Of a stretch of 64,000 nucleotides of DNA, positions 35,936 to 45,889 are shown piece by piece (the first letter of the stretch is position 1; the number at the start of each line of letters is the position of its first letter). This DNA comes from Vandiemenella viatica (lineage: Eukaryota; Arthropoda; Insecta; Orthoptera; Morabidae). The notes under the pieces were generated by a model, which had not been told where the DNA came from, did no database searches, and saw only the letters and a list, made by a program, of their open reading frames with translations. Location: positions 130,801,571 through 130,865,570 of the forward strand of contig CM061921.1 in the NCBI GenBank assembly GCA_031002005.1. Direction: 5' to 3'. The position numbers and the translations under genes are program-made.

Positions 35936-37690
35936 AGTTGTAAACATCTAATCTCCGTTTATAAACCAATATACCTGAGAGTCATCCTTCTATTAAATTG
36001 CATTTCAGTACCTTTAATTCTGTTCACTCTGTGTATGAACCTTTGCTTCCATGCAAAGCCTCTTTCTGAAATGGTTTCCTAATGTTTGAAATCAGTTTTA
36101 AGTACATATCGACCTGTTTGTTGCAAAAGAAAGCTCTGGCAACAATTTGGAAGGTACAGGATTAATGAAACAGTTAAGTGACATGACTGGGAAAGTCAGA
36201 GTGTAGCAGAATCATATGAAGTGACTTGTTAAGTGCTTTTTAAGGGAGCTATATAAGTCATGCATCATGGACAACAAAATGTAGAAGTTTATTGTACATT
36301 TTGTGTCATCGGCAGCGAAGGGTGAAATATCAACTAGCAGTGAAGCATGAATGTGGATGGATGTCTTGTATGAGTGAAAGTGTGAATCTGTACAGTTATA
36401 AGGGGGCTCGTACAGGCTGCAAAATGTTGTTCATGTTAAGTTGACAAGAAAGAAGAGAACTGGATATATTAAAACCCTCAGTGGACCATGGTATGTGACA
36501 ATGAATAAAATAAACTTCCTGCATTAGCAGCCTGGTTCAACATTGTTGCATTCTAATGCAATAATTGAGCACTGCAACAAGTGTAGCTCAGCTTGCCTTC
36601 ATAATTTCATTTGACACATTTCATCAAGGTCAAAATTCCCCAAAGTAAAAAAAAAAAAAAAAAAACAGACGATTTGCTTTATCCTTGAGGTTAAAATGCA
36701 ATTGCGACTATCTAGTTTCATGCTGACTGTAAAAAATTTATATTTTTTGGCGAGTTTCATGTTAATATAGACTGTAAAGGTTACACAAACATTAGAGAAG
36801 TTATTGTGACAGCCAACTATTTCCAGTGTGTATTTTAGAGTGTCATGCAAGCTAAATTCAGGTAGGATGAAGTGGGATACTATTGGATACAATTTCCAAA
36901 CTCAGAAGCAACCCCTATGTTCTACCAGGTAAATGGCCAACAACACACTGCCATGAATGTTCAAGCTTTTGTCACAGTACTGCATCTACTGGTTCTTCCC
37001 TGGACTACACATTTGCCTCAAATAAAATTTGCTAAACATGTTTGTTCACCTGATGAACACCTTAGATCTCCAACAGTCAGCACTAATGAACTTGCACACA
37101 AGCAGCCCAGCAACCAGTTTACCAAGATACCATCGATACTTCAATCTGGTGCCACAATACACAGTGACTTTTATTCATATTAAGGGTTATAACTGTTGTT
37201 TTGTTTAAGTGTTAAAATTTTCAATTACAGTTATATCAGTGAAAATTGGTATGAATTTCAATCAGATTCCATGACTCTTTTCTGGTTTTGCAGTTTTTGA
37301 CAAACTATCATTTATTTAATTCTTTCTATTTAATTTAACTAAATAAGGATTAAAATTAACCATCTGTTTTTAGGTACTTATAGTTGTCATTTACTGTGTG
37401 GTGCATGTGTTATTGTTTTTGTAGAGGCAACAGTGAGTGAACTGTACTCGAACATCTTATAAGTATACGGATCACAATAATTAGTTTGTCGAGGAGCATG
37501 TGGTGGCCTAATAGCAATATCATTTCGAATTGAATTACCTTTTTTTTGTCCCTAACCAATGATCAGCTTTATGCTGTATTGTGAAGTGCATTGGGTAGAG
37601 GAGGGGAGAGGAGTGGGGGTGTGAACAGATGGATTTATCTGCTAAATGCGTCCATTCATGGCTATTATTTTCAATTTCTCAACATGCAAA
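35936..37690. other. Candidate intron sequence without features
   Basis: Contains an A-run at 36647-36665. The 103-codon plus-strand frame 36872-37183 has no family match that I recognise, and its start is arbitrary. No conserved exon was found. Confidence 0.35.
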
Positions 37691-37700
37691 TTTGTTCTAG

Positions 37701-37927
37701 GAGGTGGTGGTAAGCGTATTAGTGGCACTGGAGGTGTGGGGCAACAGGCCTCATTTGTAACACTGGCAGCCAGAATGCAGGTGCCTTTGCAAGCTGAACC
37801 ACCAACTTCAACACCATCTGCGCTCCATGTGGCAGGAATGAAGCCACAGTGTCGTACCGGGCAACGGCGTCGCCGCACTGCTCCCCGGTGCACTTCCTGT
37901 GCAGGCTGCTATAAGGGAAAAGATTGA
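37701..37927 (+). CDS. Candidate terminal coding exon, possibly of the RING-finger gene
   Basis: Preceded by a pyrimidine-rich acceptor (TTTGTTCTAG, 37691-37700). The frame starts after two nucleotides (GA), which would complete the single nucleotide left by the RING exon at 11930 (C + GA = Arg). It then runs 74 codons to TGA at 37925-37927. The peptide is Gly-rich at first (GGGKRISGTGGVGQQ), then Pro/Thr-rich, and ends in a basic Cys-containing tail (RRRRTAPRCTSCAGCYKGKD). Base composition is clearly higher in GC than the flanks, as expected for coding sequence. Two AATAAA signals lie 0.4 kb downstream. I do not recognise the domain. Joining it to the RING exon is inference; it could belong to another gene. 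Confidence 0.55.
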
Positions 37928-38094
37928 AGACCAGTTTTGCACCCTTTCCACTTCACAATTTTCTTAGTTTATAGTATTTCCTAAAAGTAGAGTTATATAA
38001 TGTTAAATCTTCAGGGGGTGTAAAAGGGCGAAATTTGAAATATTTAATGAGAATTATTTACACAGCTAATCTTTACCACAATGTAGTGTTATCT

Positions 38095-38096
<2 letters not shown>

Positions 38097-38129
<33 letters not shown>
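38097..38129. repeat. (TA)n microsatellite in the putative 3' UTR
   Basis: About 16 TA/AT units, interrupted at neither end by recognisable repeats. Confidence 0.9.
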
Positions 38130-38136
<7 letters not shown>

Positions 38137-38332
38137 GTAACCTGTTTACATCAAAAGAAATTAAATTTTATCTACCCTGATTTTTTTTTTTCACATTCAT
38201 TGCATTTTTTGCTTAGCATTAGATTTAATTTTAAGCATTTAGTTTTAAAAATAGTTTTTAACATTGTCAGTACTTTTGACTTGGGAACTTGGACTCACTT
38301 TGTGACTTATGTGTTAGTCTTTGAAAAAATTC

Positions 38333-38346
38333 AATAAATGAATAAA
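38333..38346 (+). terminator. Two adjacent AATAAA polyadenylation signals
   Basis: AATAAA at 38333-38338 and again at 38341-38346, about 410 nt after the stop codon of the candidate terminal exon. A TTTTCGTGTTTG stretch follows at 38364, a plausible GU-rich downstream element. Confidence 0.55.
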
Positions 38347-38429
38347 GAGATGGAACTGTAAGATTTTCGTGTTTGCTTATTGATCACAATTTAAATTGTA
38401 GGTTAGATCTTTCAGATTTACTAAACTGA

Positions 38430-38650
38430 TTGCATGCAGACAAATTCGTAATTGGCACAATTTCAGCAACAACAGGTAATCTCATCATGAAGAAAAAGTT
38501 TATTTCACTTATTTCCACTCACTCAAGTCATCTGCAATAATCTACTGGGTCAATTCAACTCATAGGAAGAAACTATACAGATGTCACAAGTGAATAACAA
38601 GAATAGGCTATTTGGCCATTTTTTTGATAATTGTTTTAAATTGTTAATTA
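38430..38650 (+). mobile_element. LINE family B, thumb fragment
   Basis: Aligns with 8740-8910 of the other family B copy: the CACAATTTCAGCAACA block, then an acidic/aromatic region (FTYFHSL) and the HRKKLYR segment. No ORF. The continuation of the same LINE is found only at 40105. Confidence 0.6.
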
Positions 38651-40104
38651 ACACATGTTATCACCAGGTACTATTTATTCCCCCCCACCCCAAGGCTTCA
38701 CAACTTTCTGGATAGTAAGCGAATTACAAACATTTTAAACATAACTAAAGAAGACTTCAAAAAGGAAATTGGGCGTTACTTGCATGCCGAATAAGTTTTT
38801 TTAAAAAAAATTGAAAATTACTTGCACATTAAAAGCAAATAGTGCCTACATAGAAGCATTTTTGTCGGAAAGGTAGCCTGCAGTTGTATTGTGATATAAA
38901 AATTCCAACAAAATGGACTTGAAGCATTCCGGAATTGTTGCAAGTTTAATGTGAAATTTCTACACTTTTAAATAAATCCCATTATTCACTGCCATGCACT
39001 TGTATTTTTTGCATGATAATGTATATCTGGTACATTTGAAAATTAAAAAAAGGAAGGATATCTTTTCATAAAAGTTTCCGTGTACGGCAGCAATTTGTTT
39101 CAAACATTTGCATGACGCTTAACAACTAAAAATTTATGAATTCTTCAAATAAAAACATGTTTCTGTAGTACAACAAACAGTAAACAGAAACAAACAAAAA
39201 AATATCCCAACCAAGGTTCAAACATAGGACGTTTTCAATTCTGTTGGCACTTTACAACCACACAGCTACCTGGACACTACTTCTTAGTTGCTTCTCTTTA
39301 TGTTAATAGTAAACACTTATACATCACAGTTTCTTCATGTGAGATGAAGTGAAACGTGGTAGGTATATAAATAAATAAACAAACAATAAATTCAGTTTCA
39401 TTGACAAAAAAAAATTAACATTTATCTACAATCCTTTATCTGCAATTAAGAAAAATGGCCCACAACATCTAGTTATTTAATTGTTGTACTTTCCTTATAC
39501 CTACATTATAGCTTGCATTTTTCTGATCAATATCCCCTAAAACAACTCATTTAATTTATAGCTTTTGTCATTATTATAAAAGATTTCTATTAATCTCTAA
39601 CTTTAAATTAAAATATAAATGATTCTCTAATTGAAGTTGTTACATTTTTAAGTTCTGCAAAATAAAAGTCAGGGGTTGTTTCTATAGCTAGCCCAAAAAA
39701 TAAGCAGTCGATTTTTGGTATTTTTCTGCTGTAGGCTTTTACAAATTGTTCTCCATTTTGTATTCAAAACAAAATTTCATTAATAACAAGAAATAACCAT
39801 TTGAATAATTCTGATAATAGGAAACGCTCCATTTGCAGCCACAGAGTTTACAGACACGTGACGCCACTAAAGTCACTATCAATCCTGAAGTGTTTTCTGT
39901 CACGTAGCCAAAGGTAAAGAAAATGTAATTTTTATTTCACTTTTTTTATTAAAAATAATCCACTTTTCTTATCAAAATTAAAAAAAAAAAATAGCTTCCT
40001 GAAGCATTAATCTACACGAATGACTACAATTTGTAATATATTTTCAATACTGTCAAATAGCCTATTATGTATGGGGTAAGCATAAAAACTTTGTGCATTG
40101 AATG
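38651..40104. other. Insert of unknown class within LINE family B
   Basis: Separates two consecutive parts of family B. It includes a short frame LHNFLDSKRITNILNITKED (38700-38755) and, on the minus strand near 39285-39210, a tRNA-like pair of motifs (TAGCTGTGTGGTTGTAAAG and TGTTTGAACCTTGG). Ends were not identified. Confidence 0.35.
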
Positions 40105-40567
40105 TTCAGGAAGTTAAGAATTATAACATTGGTGGCCGAGTATATACACACATTAATGTCCTTTATAGTCCCTAATTATACGCTACTTGAACAAACAGTG
40201 AAATACACATTTACAGCACGAGAAGTACAGTGACATTCACGAGGATTACTGGTCATCGTCATTTGTTCAAAAAAGATTTAGTATATGTGGATACATATCT
40301 ACAACAAGCTCCTAACAAATCTTAAATATGTATCAGGGTATAAGATAAAAGTCAGGAAGTTTATTTAGAAATTTTAATTTACACCACCTTCTACTCCATA
40401 GAATCTCATTCAAAGACATCTACAAAGTAATTGCCAGCATTCTGGATAAATGTGATTGTTATAATGAAATGTATATAATATTCTGTTGCTATGTAATGAT
40501 ATTGCTGTAAACTAACATCTTCCAACATCCACCAGTTAGTCTCTTATGCTAAAATCAATGGAAAATG
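40105..40567 (+). mobile_element. LINE family B, 3' end (second copy)
   Basis: Matches 8960-9008 joined to 10685-11143, including CACATTAATGTCCTTTATAG directly followed by the sequence that lies beyond the hAT in the first copy. It therefore preserves the empty site of that hAT. It is itself broken at 40567 by a long-TIR element and finishes at about 41476-41520. Confidence 0.75.
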
Positions 40568-41475
40568 GGGTAATATCTAGATTGTGATACCGCTGCCATC
40601 ACTTACTGCCTCATGATGTAAACACTTCCGGCTGGAGAGAGTATGACGTCGCTACGTTGCTGAATGTATAAGTTCCACGTGCAGCTTTAACTGTCACTAA
40701 CGTGGCCTTCCACAGAAACTAGTCAAGCGCTAATACATATTATATAGTGAAATCATTAATTTTGCACCAGTAGTACAGGAATAAATTCATTAGTGATGAG
40801 GTTTTGATGCAGCCTGGACCACACTGCAACGTAACTATTGAACACTTTACTGTGGATATCTATATCGTATCTATCGCTGTTACTGTCGTTTGTGTCTCAA
40901 TTCAGCCTGGGCCATAGTGAAACGTAACCGTCACACATGATATTGCTGATATCCAATTTCCAAATCGCATCTATCTCTGTTAGTATGGTACATGTCGCAT
41001 TACAACTTAACCACAAATGGTTATTGACAAAATCTTTTTTTTATATATAAATATTTTATGTCATATGAATGATTTTAATAGCAATTTCAGCCATGTGAGG
41101 AAATACAGAAGAACACAATCAAATACGAATCTATGAAATTGTGGATAATAATGTTAACATTACAGTAACAGACATTACGGAACATTACTAATGAATGATA
41201 TCAATTATTAGTTTGAAATGTTATTGATATTTTCATAATATTATTAATTTCACAAGTAATTTTCTTTAACTTTTTCAATCTGTAATTTTTTTATTATTAG
41301 TATTACTATTGGATACGTTCTATGGCCTAACGTGTATTCACAAATCGATCGAAGGCTGAACATGTCACATTCTGCAATGTTGCAATGTAGTGATGTCATA
41401 CTCTCTCCATCTGGAAGTGTTTACATTGCGAGGTGATGAGTGGTTGCAGCGGTATCGCAATCTAGATATTACCTA
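40568..41475. mobile_element. DNA transposon with ~100-bp terminal inverted repeats
   Basis: Ends 40568-40665 and 41378-41475 are reverse complements over about 100 bp with moderate divergence: (G/A)GGTAATATCTAGATTG, then ATACCGCTGC, TGTAAACACTTCC and GGAGAGAGTATGAC. Flanks are GGAAAATG on the left (40560-40567) and AGAAAATG on the right (41476-41483), an 8-bp duplication with one mismatch. No transposase. Long TIRs and an 8-9 bp duplication suggest a Mutator-like or hAT-like non-autonomous element. Confidence 0.75.
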
Positions 41476-41534
41476 GAAAATGAATATATTGTATGGTATA
41501 TTGTACCGAAAAATAAATTAATGTTGGATGTATA

Positions 41535-41765
41535 CCACAAAATATTAAGAGTGTTTCAAAATTTCTTGCAGTTTACAAAGCAGTTAAATATATGCAGTGG
41601 GCAAAATATGATGATAGGTAAAGGAACTGGGTTACAAAACGTTGGTCAGATAGTTACTTGAATATAGTGGGGTAGTGTGGGGTCCCATAATTTGGGTCCC
41701 AAATACACAGGGGTTGGAGAGGGTGCAAAGGAGGACAAGTAGATTTGTTTGTAATTTAGAGAGAT
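41535..41765 (+). mobile_element. LINE family A, 3' segment of an inverted copy
   Basis: Matches 900-1115 of the copy at the window start: the GGGTTACAAAACGTTGGTCAGA block, then AATACACAGGGGTTGGAGAG and AGATTTGTTTGTAATTTAGA. It meets the oppositely oriented 5' segment at about 41765. Confidence 0.65.
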
Positions 41766-43870
41766 CTAATGTTATGCAATCAATATGGCCTCCCTTGTCC
41801 ATCTTGTCTGAAATGTCCTGCATATATCCCACTAACCAAGATTCACATGAATATCCTTGCCTAAACCAATGTTGCTGTTTTGTAAAACCAGTTTCTTTCC
41901 TTGCAGGCATTTCTGCTGAGGATGCATATCAATTTCTTCTTTGATTTATCTACCAATGATGATAAAACTCATTGGCTGTAATTTTAACCTTATTTGTCCT
42001 TCTTTATGGACCCATACTACTGTTACAACTTTTCCAATCTGGTAAGTAGCAAGAATCCAGAGTCAATCTAAACAATATTTGGCCCGTAATTTTCAACCAT
42101 TTGTGTCATTCGTCCATCTTGGACTGGTACTGTTATCGCACTTTTCCAGTCATCTGGTAAGTACTAAGTATCCAAACTTAATCTGAATAATATTTCAAGA
42201 TATGGTAGAATGTCATAAACTGGAATCTTTAATTCATCTGTAATAATACTATCCACCACAGCCTCATTATTAATGTTTCTTCACAATAAACTTCGGATGT
42301 ATTTCCAATTATTTACACTGATCATTTATGTCGAGAAGATATTGCTCTGTTCTTCCCTCTCCCATCCCTGAATGATCATCCCTCATATTCTGATTAAAAC
42401 AATTAACTTAATATCTCTGTCTTTTTTCAATTCTTGGTAACTTCTTCTACAACCTAATCCATGATTTTCCAAATTCCCTCCCGCCACCTCAGTTTTCTAA
42501 CATAGCTATAGGGATTTCCTGAAATCATTCACTGGTTCCGCTGCACCAATAATATTCTTCATAAATCTATTTTTAGCTTCCATTTTTGTTGCTTTTGATT
42601 ATTTGTTTAGTTAATTGTTTCAAGCATTGCCTACTGCCTTACTCTCTTTTAACTCTGATGTGTTTTCTTATTAAACTCTTTAGTCTCCTCACCTCCCTAT
42701 TATAGTATGTAGCCTCTGTACTTTTCTCTAGTTTCCATTTTGAAATAAACATTTATCCCCCATCATTATTATCCCCTTAAATTGTTTCCATCCAGACTCC
42801 TGGTATTTGAGCTTCTCTTCCAAATACTACTTTTTTTTTACTTATGGCTTTACACCTCATCGACGTCAATAGAGGTGGGAGACGACTGGTGACAAGGAAC
42901 GGGAAGGAATTTGGTCATGCCCCTTTGAACGAAGCATCCAGGCATTCTCCTGGATCCAAATACTGTACCTTTCTCTGAAATATTTCATCAATTATGAAAT
43001 ATGTGCTTTTTTATTTGTACCTATAACCAGATTTGATTTTGGTCACTGGTTTATTGAATCTGGGACCCTACAAATTTATCATAAGGCTTTATTAAGAAGA
43101 TATTCAATATGTTATCTCCTCGTTTACTAATACTTGTGTAACACCTTCTTGCAAATTTTGATTCCTTTTTGTTATTAATTTTATTTCCTACCCATTGAGA
43201 TCTAGTAAATTTATCTCCACAGCAATAAGGACTATTCTAAGATAATGTATGAACGCTGCATAGGCATTTAATTTCTCCACAAGAGTCTCACCTTTAACAT
43301 ACATTCTGCCATTATAGTAAGCAGCTACCACTCTAACCTTTTCTTTCATATCACTCCAGAAATCTACCCCAAGTAACTCATAACTCTGAACACTAGCAAA
43401 CTGTAGTATTCTTTGTTAACAAGTATGAAAAATCCTCCACCAATTGTTCACCTATCTTTAGAGCACACACTATAACTATCAGGGAGAAGTTCATTGCCTA
43501 ACACTCCTTCCTTTAAGCAAGATTCTTCCCACATAAGTATTTGTGGTTCGTGCATTGCTATTAAGACAAAAAAACTACTACTTTGTTCGTTATTGTCCTA
43601 CAGTTCACCAGTAAGAGTTGAATGACTAATTTTGTCATATACTCAGCATTAAACTTCATCCCCCTTTTGTGATACTTCATTTTATTGACTCATCAACTTC
43701 AGCTACTTTCTTAGTAATTATGGTTTCTTCTATCTTGCACCTGTAGTCAGTTTTCCTATTATCACCTATTTTCATTTGATCTCCAGTGACCTCTAAACTA
43801 AAAAAGGAACAGTTGTAAGCCCATCATAATTGGAAGTGGGCTCCCTTACAGCTTAATGTAGTATTCAAGA
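41766..43870 (-). mobile_element. LINE family A, 5' segment in inverted orientation
   Basis: On the minus strand: endonuclease remnants near 43560-43400 (a WEESCLKEGVLGNELLPDSY stretch, then GGGFFILVNK), the linker YYNREVRRLKSLIRKHIRVK (42640-42712), and the start of RT (WFRQGYSCESWLVGYMQDIS, 41870-41810), which matches the family A copy at 325-370. Stops are frequent. A truncated SINE lies inside at 42829-42954. Confidence 0.7.
42829..42954 (-). repeat. Truncated SINE with 10-bp target duplication
   Basis: Family S tail and body only (T-run start at 42831, then GGTCATGCCCCTTTGAA and GCATCCAGGCATTCTCC). It is flanked by exact TCCAAATACT repeats (42819-42828, 42955-42964). The head with Pol III boxes is missing, so it is a 5'-truncated insertion. 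Confidence 0.75.
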
Positions 43871-44569
43871 TGCATCATTTCCCCTATTATTTAGGTGTAG
43901 ACTATGCCTACTGAATCCCCACCTACCATTGTTGTCCACGGGTACAAGTCCCACAAAAGACCTCTTGCCTTTCCCAAGCACTCCATCTATCTCTATGCAT
44001 ACCTGCCACCTCACAGCAGGGTTCAACTGTTGCCAATCATGGATACTCAGTACTTACATGAGCTCCACCCAAGTATGTTGTGCCTCTTTAACCCCCATCA
44101 ACAGATCAGACCCCACACTTCTTCCTCTTCGCCACATTTTCCTATCATTTTGAGGTCAGCTGCCTTCGATGAGTTTCACTCTGTTCGTCCTACAACCTGC
44201 TGCCAGCTCCAAACCATCCTTTTCTCGCATCCCTCTTAACCCACCATATTTTCCTTCCGCCTATATGAGCTAAACCTGAAGGGCCCTGATAATTTCATCC
44301 AGCTCCCCGATCATTCCGACCCTTACCCTGATGGTTTCGTCTCACTTAATGATCATTTTTCTGCATTAAAATTTTCCTGCCCCTGCAACAAAGTGTAAAA
44401 TACTATGGAAGAGCCAAATTTACTTACCTTTTTGCCTCTCCAATATATCCCCCCCCCCCCACACACACACCAGTAAAACCACTTCTCACACTGGCTCTGC
44501 ATATTTTAACCATTTGCCACTAACCTGCAACAGGTACCATACTTCCCAGATACGATTATTCCCACCAGA
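43871..44569. other. Pyrimidine-rich stretch, function unknown
   Basis: Two overlapping plus-strand frames (43904-44239, 43929-44153) are open because the strand is C/T-rich. No domain seen. It may be the 5' UTR or ORF1 region of the minus-strand LINE, which would be purine-rich. C-run then CA-run at 44451-44470. Confidence 0.3.
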
Positions 44570-44714
44570 AGAACATGAAACTACCACGCTGAGCTGTTTA
44601 CTCACTCGATAACTTCCACTTATGAAAAAAAACAATAAAAATAATGACTTCACATACATTATCTACTATACAAGAAAACCCGAGACTGTACACACAATAT
44701 CTACTTTATCACAC

Positions 44715-44890
44715 TGAGTCCATTTGGTGAGTGGTAATGCTGAAGCATGGCATTCGGAAGCCCACAGGTTTAATTCCCTGTCAAGCTAATATGATTTTAG
44801 TTTTCCATGGTTGCCCTTACATCAATCCAAGCAAATGCCAGGATAGTTCAATCACATAAGTTTTACAGTGATCTTGCAGATTCTCAATGG
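44715..44890 (+). repeat. tRNA-derived SINE (family S, diverged)
   Basis: Plus-strand copy: GGTGAGTGGTAATGCTGAAGC (box A-like), GGTTTAATTCCCTG (box B-like, 44769-44782), then the body CCATGGTTGCCCTTACATCA and GCAAATGCCAGGATAG. Confidence 0.6.
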
Positions 44891-44899
44891 CAAGATATG

Positions 44900-44990
44900 A
44901 TTACCTGATGAAGACCACATAGGGCATTGTCGAAACTTATCATCATTTCATGAAAATATCCAGCTGCAAACCTGTGAAGACTAAGTTGCA
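44900..44990 (+). mobile_element. Penelope-like 3' tail with hammerhead-like core
   Basis: CTGATGA (44905-44911), one nucleotide, GAC (44913-44915) able to pair with GTC (44929-44931), then GAAA (44932-44935). This is the conserved core order of hammerhead ribozymes reported at Penelope-like element ends. No coding sequence adjoins it. Confidence 0.5.
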
Positions 44991-45889
44991 AATAAGGCAC
45001 CAGCCAAATTCCATCCCCTTCCTTATAACCAGTTCTCTTCCACCTCTAATGACCCCCAAAAAATGAGGCATAAAGCCAAAGGCAAAATAATATAAAATTA
45101 CAAATTAATGCCAGAAAACACTATACTATCTACTTTATCACAAACAGTGTCACAAATTGTCTGTGCTGAACACTCTACTGGACATGATAATGCACTAGAT
45201 CTGTTACAAAACAAATAAAACCAAAGACTACAAAGAAACTACCAACTTTAACACCTACAAATACAAGACACAAGGAAACTACTGTACTGAACTGTTTACA
45301 AGCTTAATAACAGATTTCCCCTTATACAAAATGATTAAAACCCAGAGTACATACACACAGTATTCCACTCTATCACTGATAAATGTGACATATCACTGAA
45401 AAAACTATTGTACTGAGTGGCTTACAGGCTTAATAACACCAGTTCTCAACTAGTATACAATACACTCATGGACTACATATACACCTTTTACCTCTAAAGT
45501 TAACCTATAGAAATACCTGTCTTTGTTGGGCAAGTGAAACTGCACAATGTTGTTTCTCCTATGATTATAAATTAGCAAAACTACTTCAACCCTAACTCTG
45601 TTAGTGTAATGATTCCTTCACTGCCAATAATTATATCCTACAACCGATATTAGTAGTACGAAAAACAGTAACACCAAGTTAGTAAAATTAACATCCTTCC
45701 TAAATTGCCACTGGTGCACTGGCTCAATCGCAATTAGTAATAATAATAATTAAATGTGATAGTTTTAATTCACTGTATTAAGACAATTGGAACATATAAA
45801 CCACCACAATACCATTTTAACTCTCTTTTTTAGATCAGTAATTTGTTGTTTGTAAAATGTAAACAGATACACGTGCTTCACAATTTTTA

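Larger units (their letters stand above)
44570..45510. repeat. Decayed tandem repeat, unit about 120 bp
   Basis: Units starting GAAACTAC near 44578, 45276 and (as AAAAACTATTG) 45396 share TGAGCTGTTTA/CTTAATAAC, TATACAA, ACATACACACA and ATCTACTTTATCAC blocks; 45120-45150 holds another partial unit. Interrupted by a SINE and a Penelope-like tail. Confidence 0.4.

Noticed and set aside
36872..37183. 103-codon plus-strand ORF upstream of the terminal exon
   Set aside because: No family signature, arbitrary start, and no donor/acceptor pair giving the right phase could be drawn with confidence.
43904..44239. 111-codon Pro/His/Ser-rich ORF as a host exon
   Set aside because: Open because of strong C/T bias on one strand; two frames are open at once and no motif is present.
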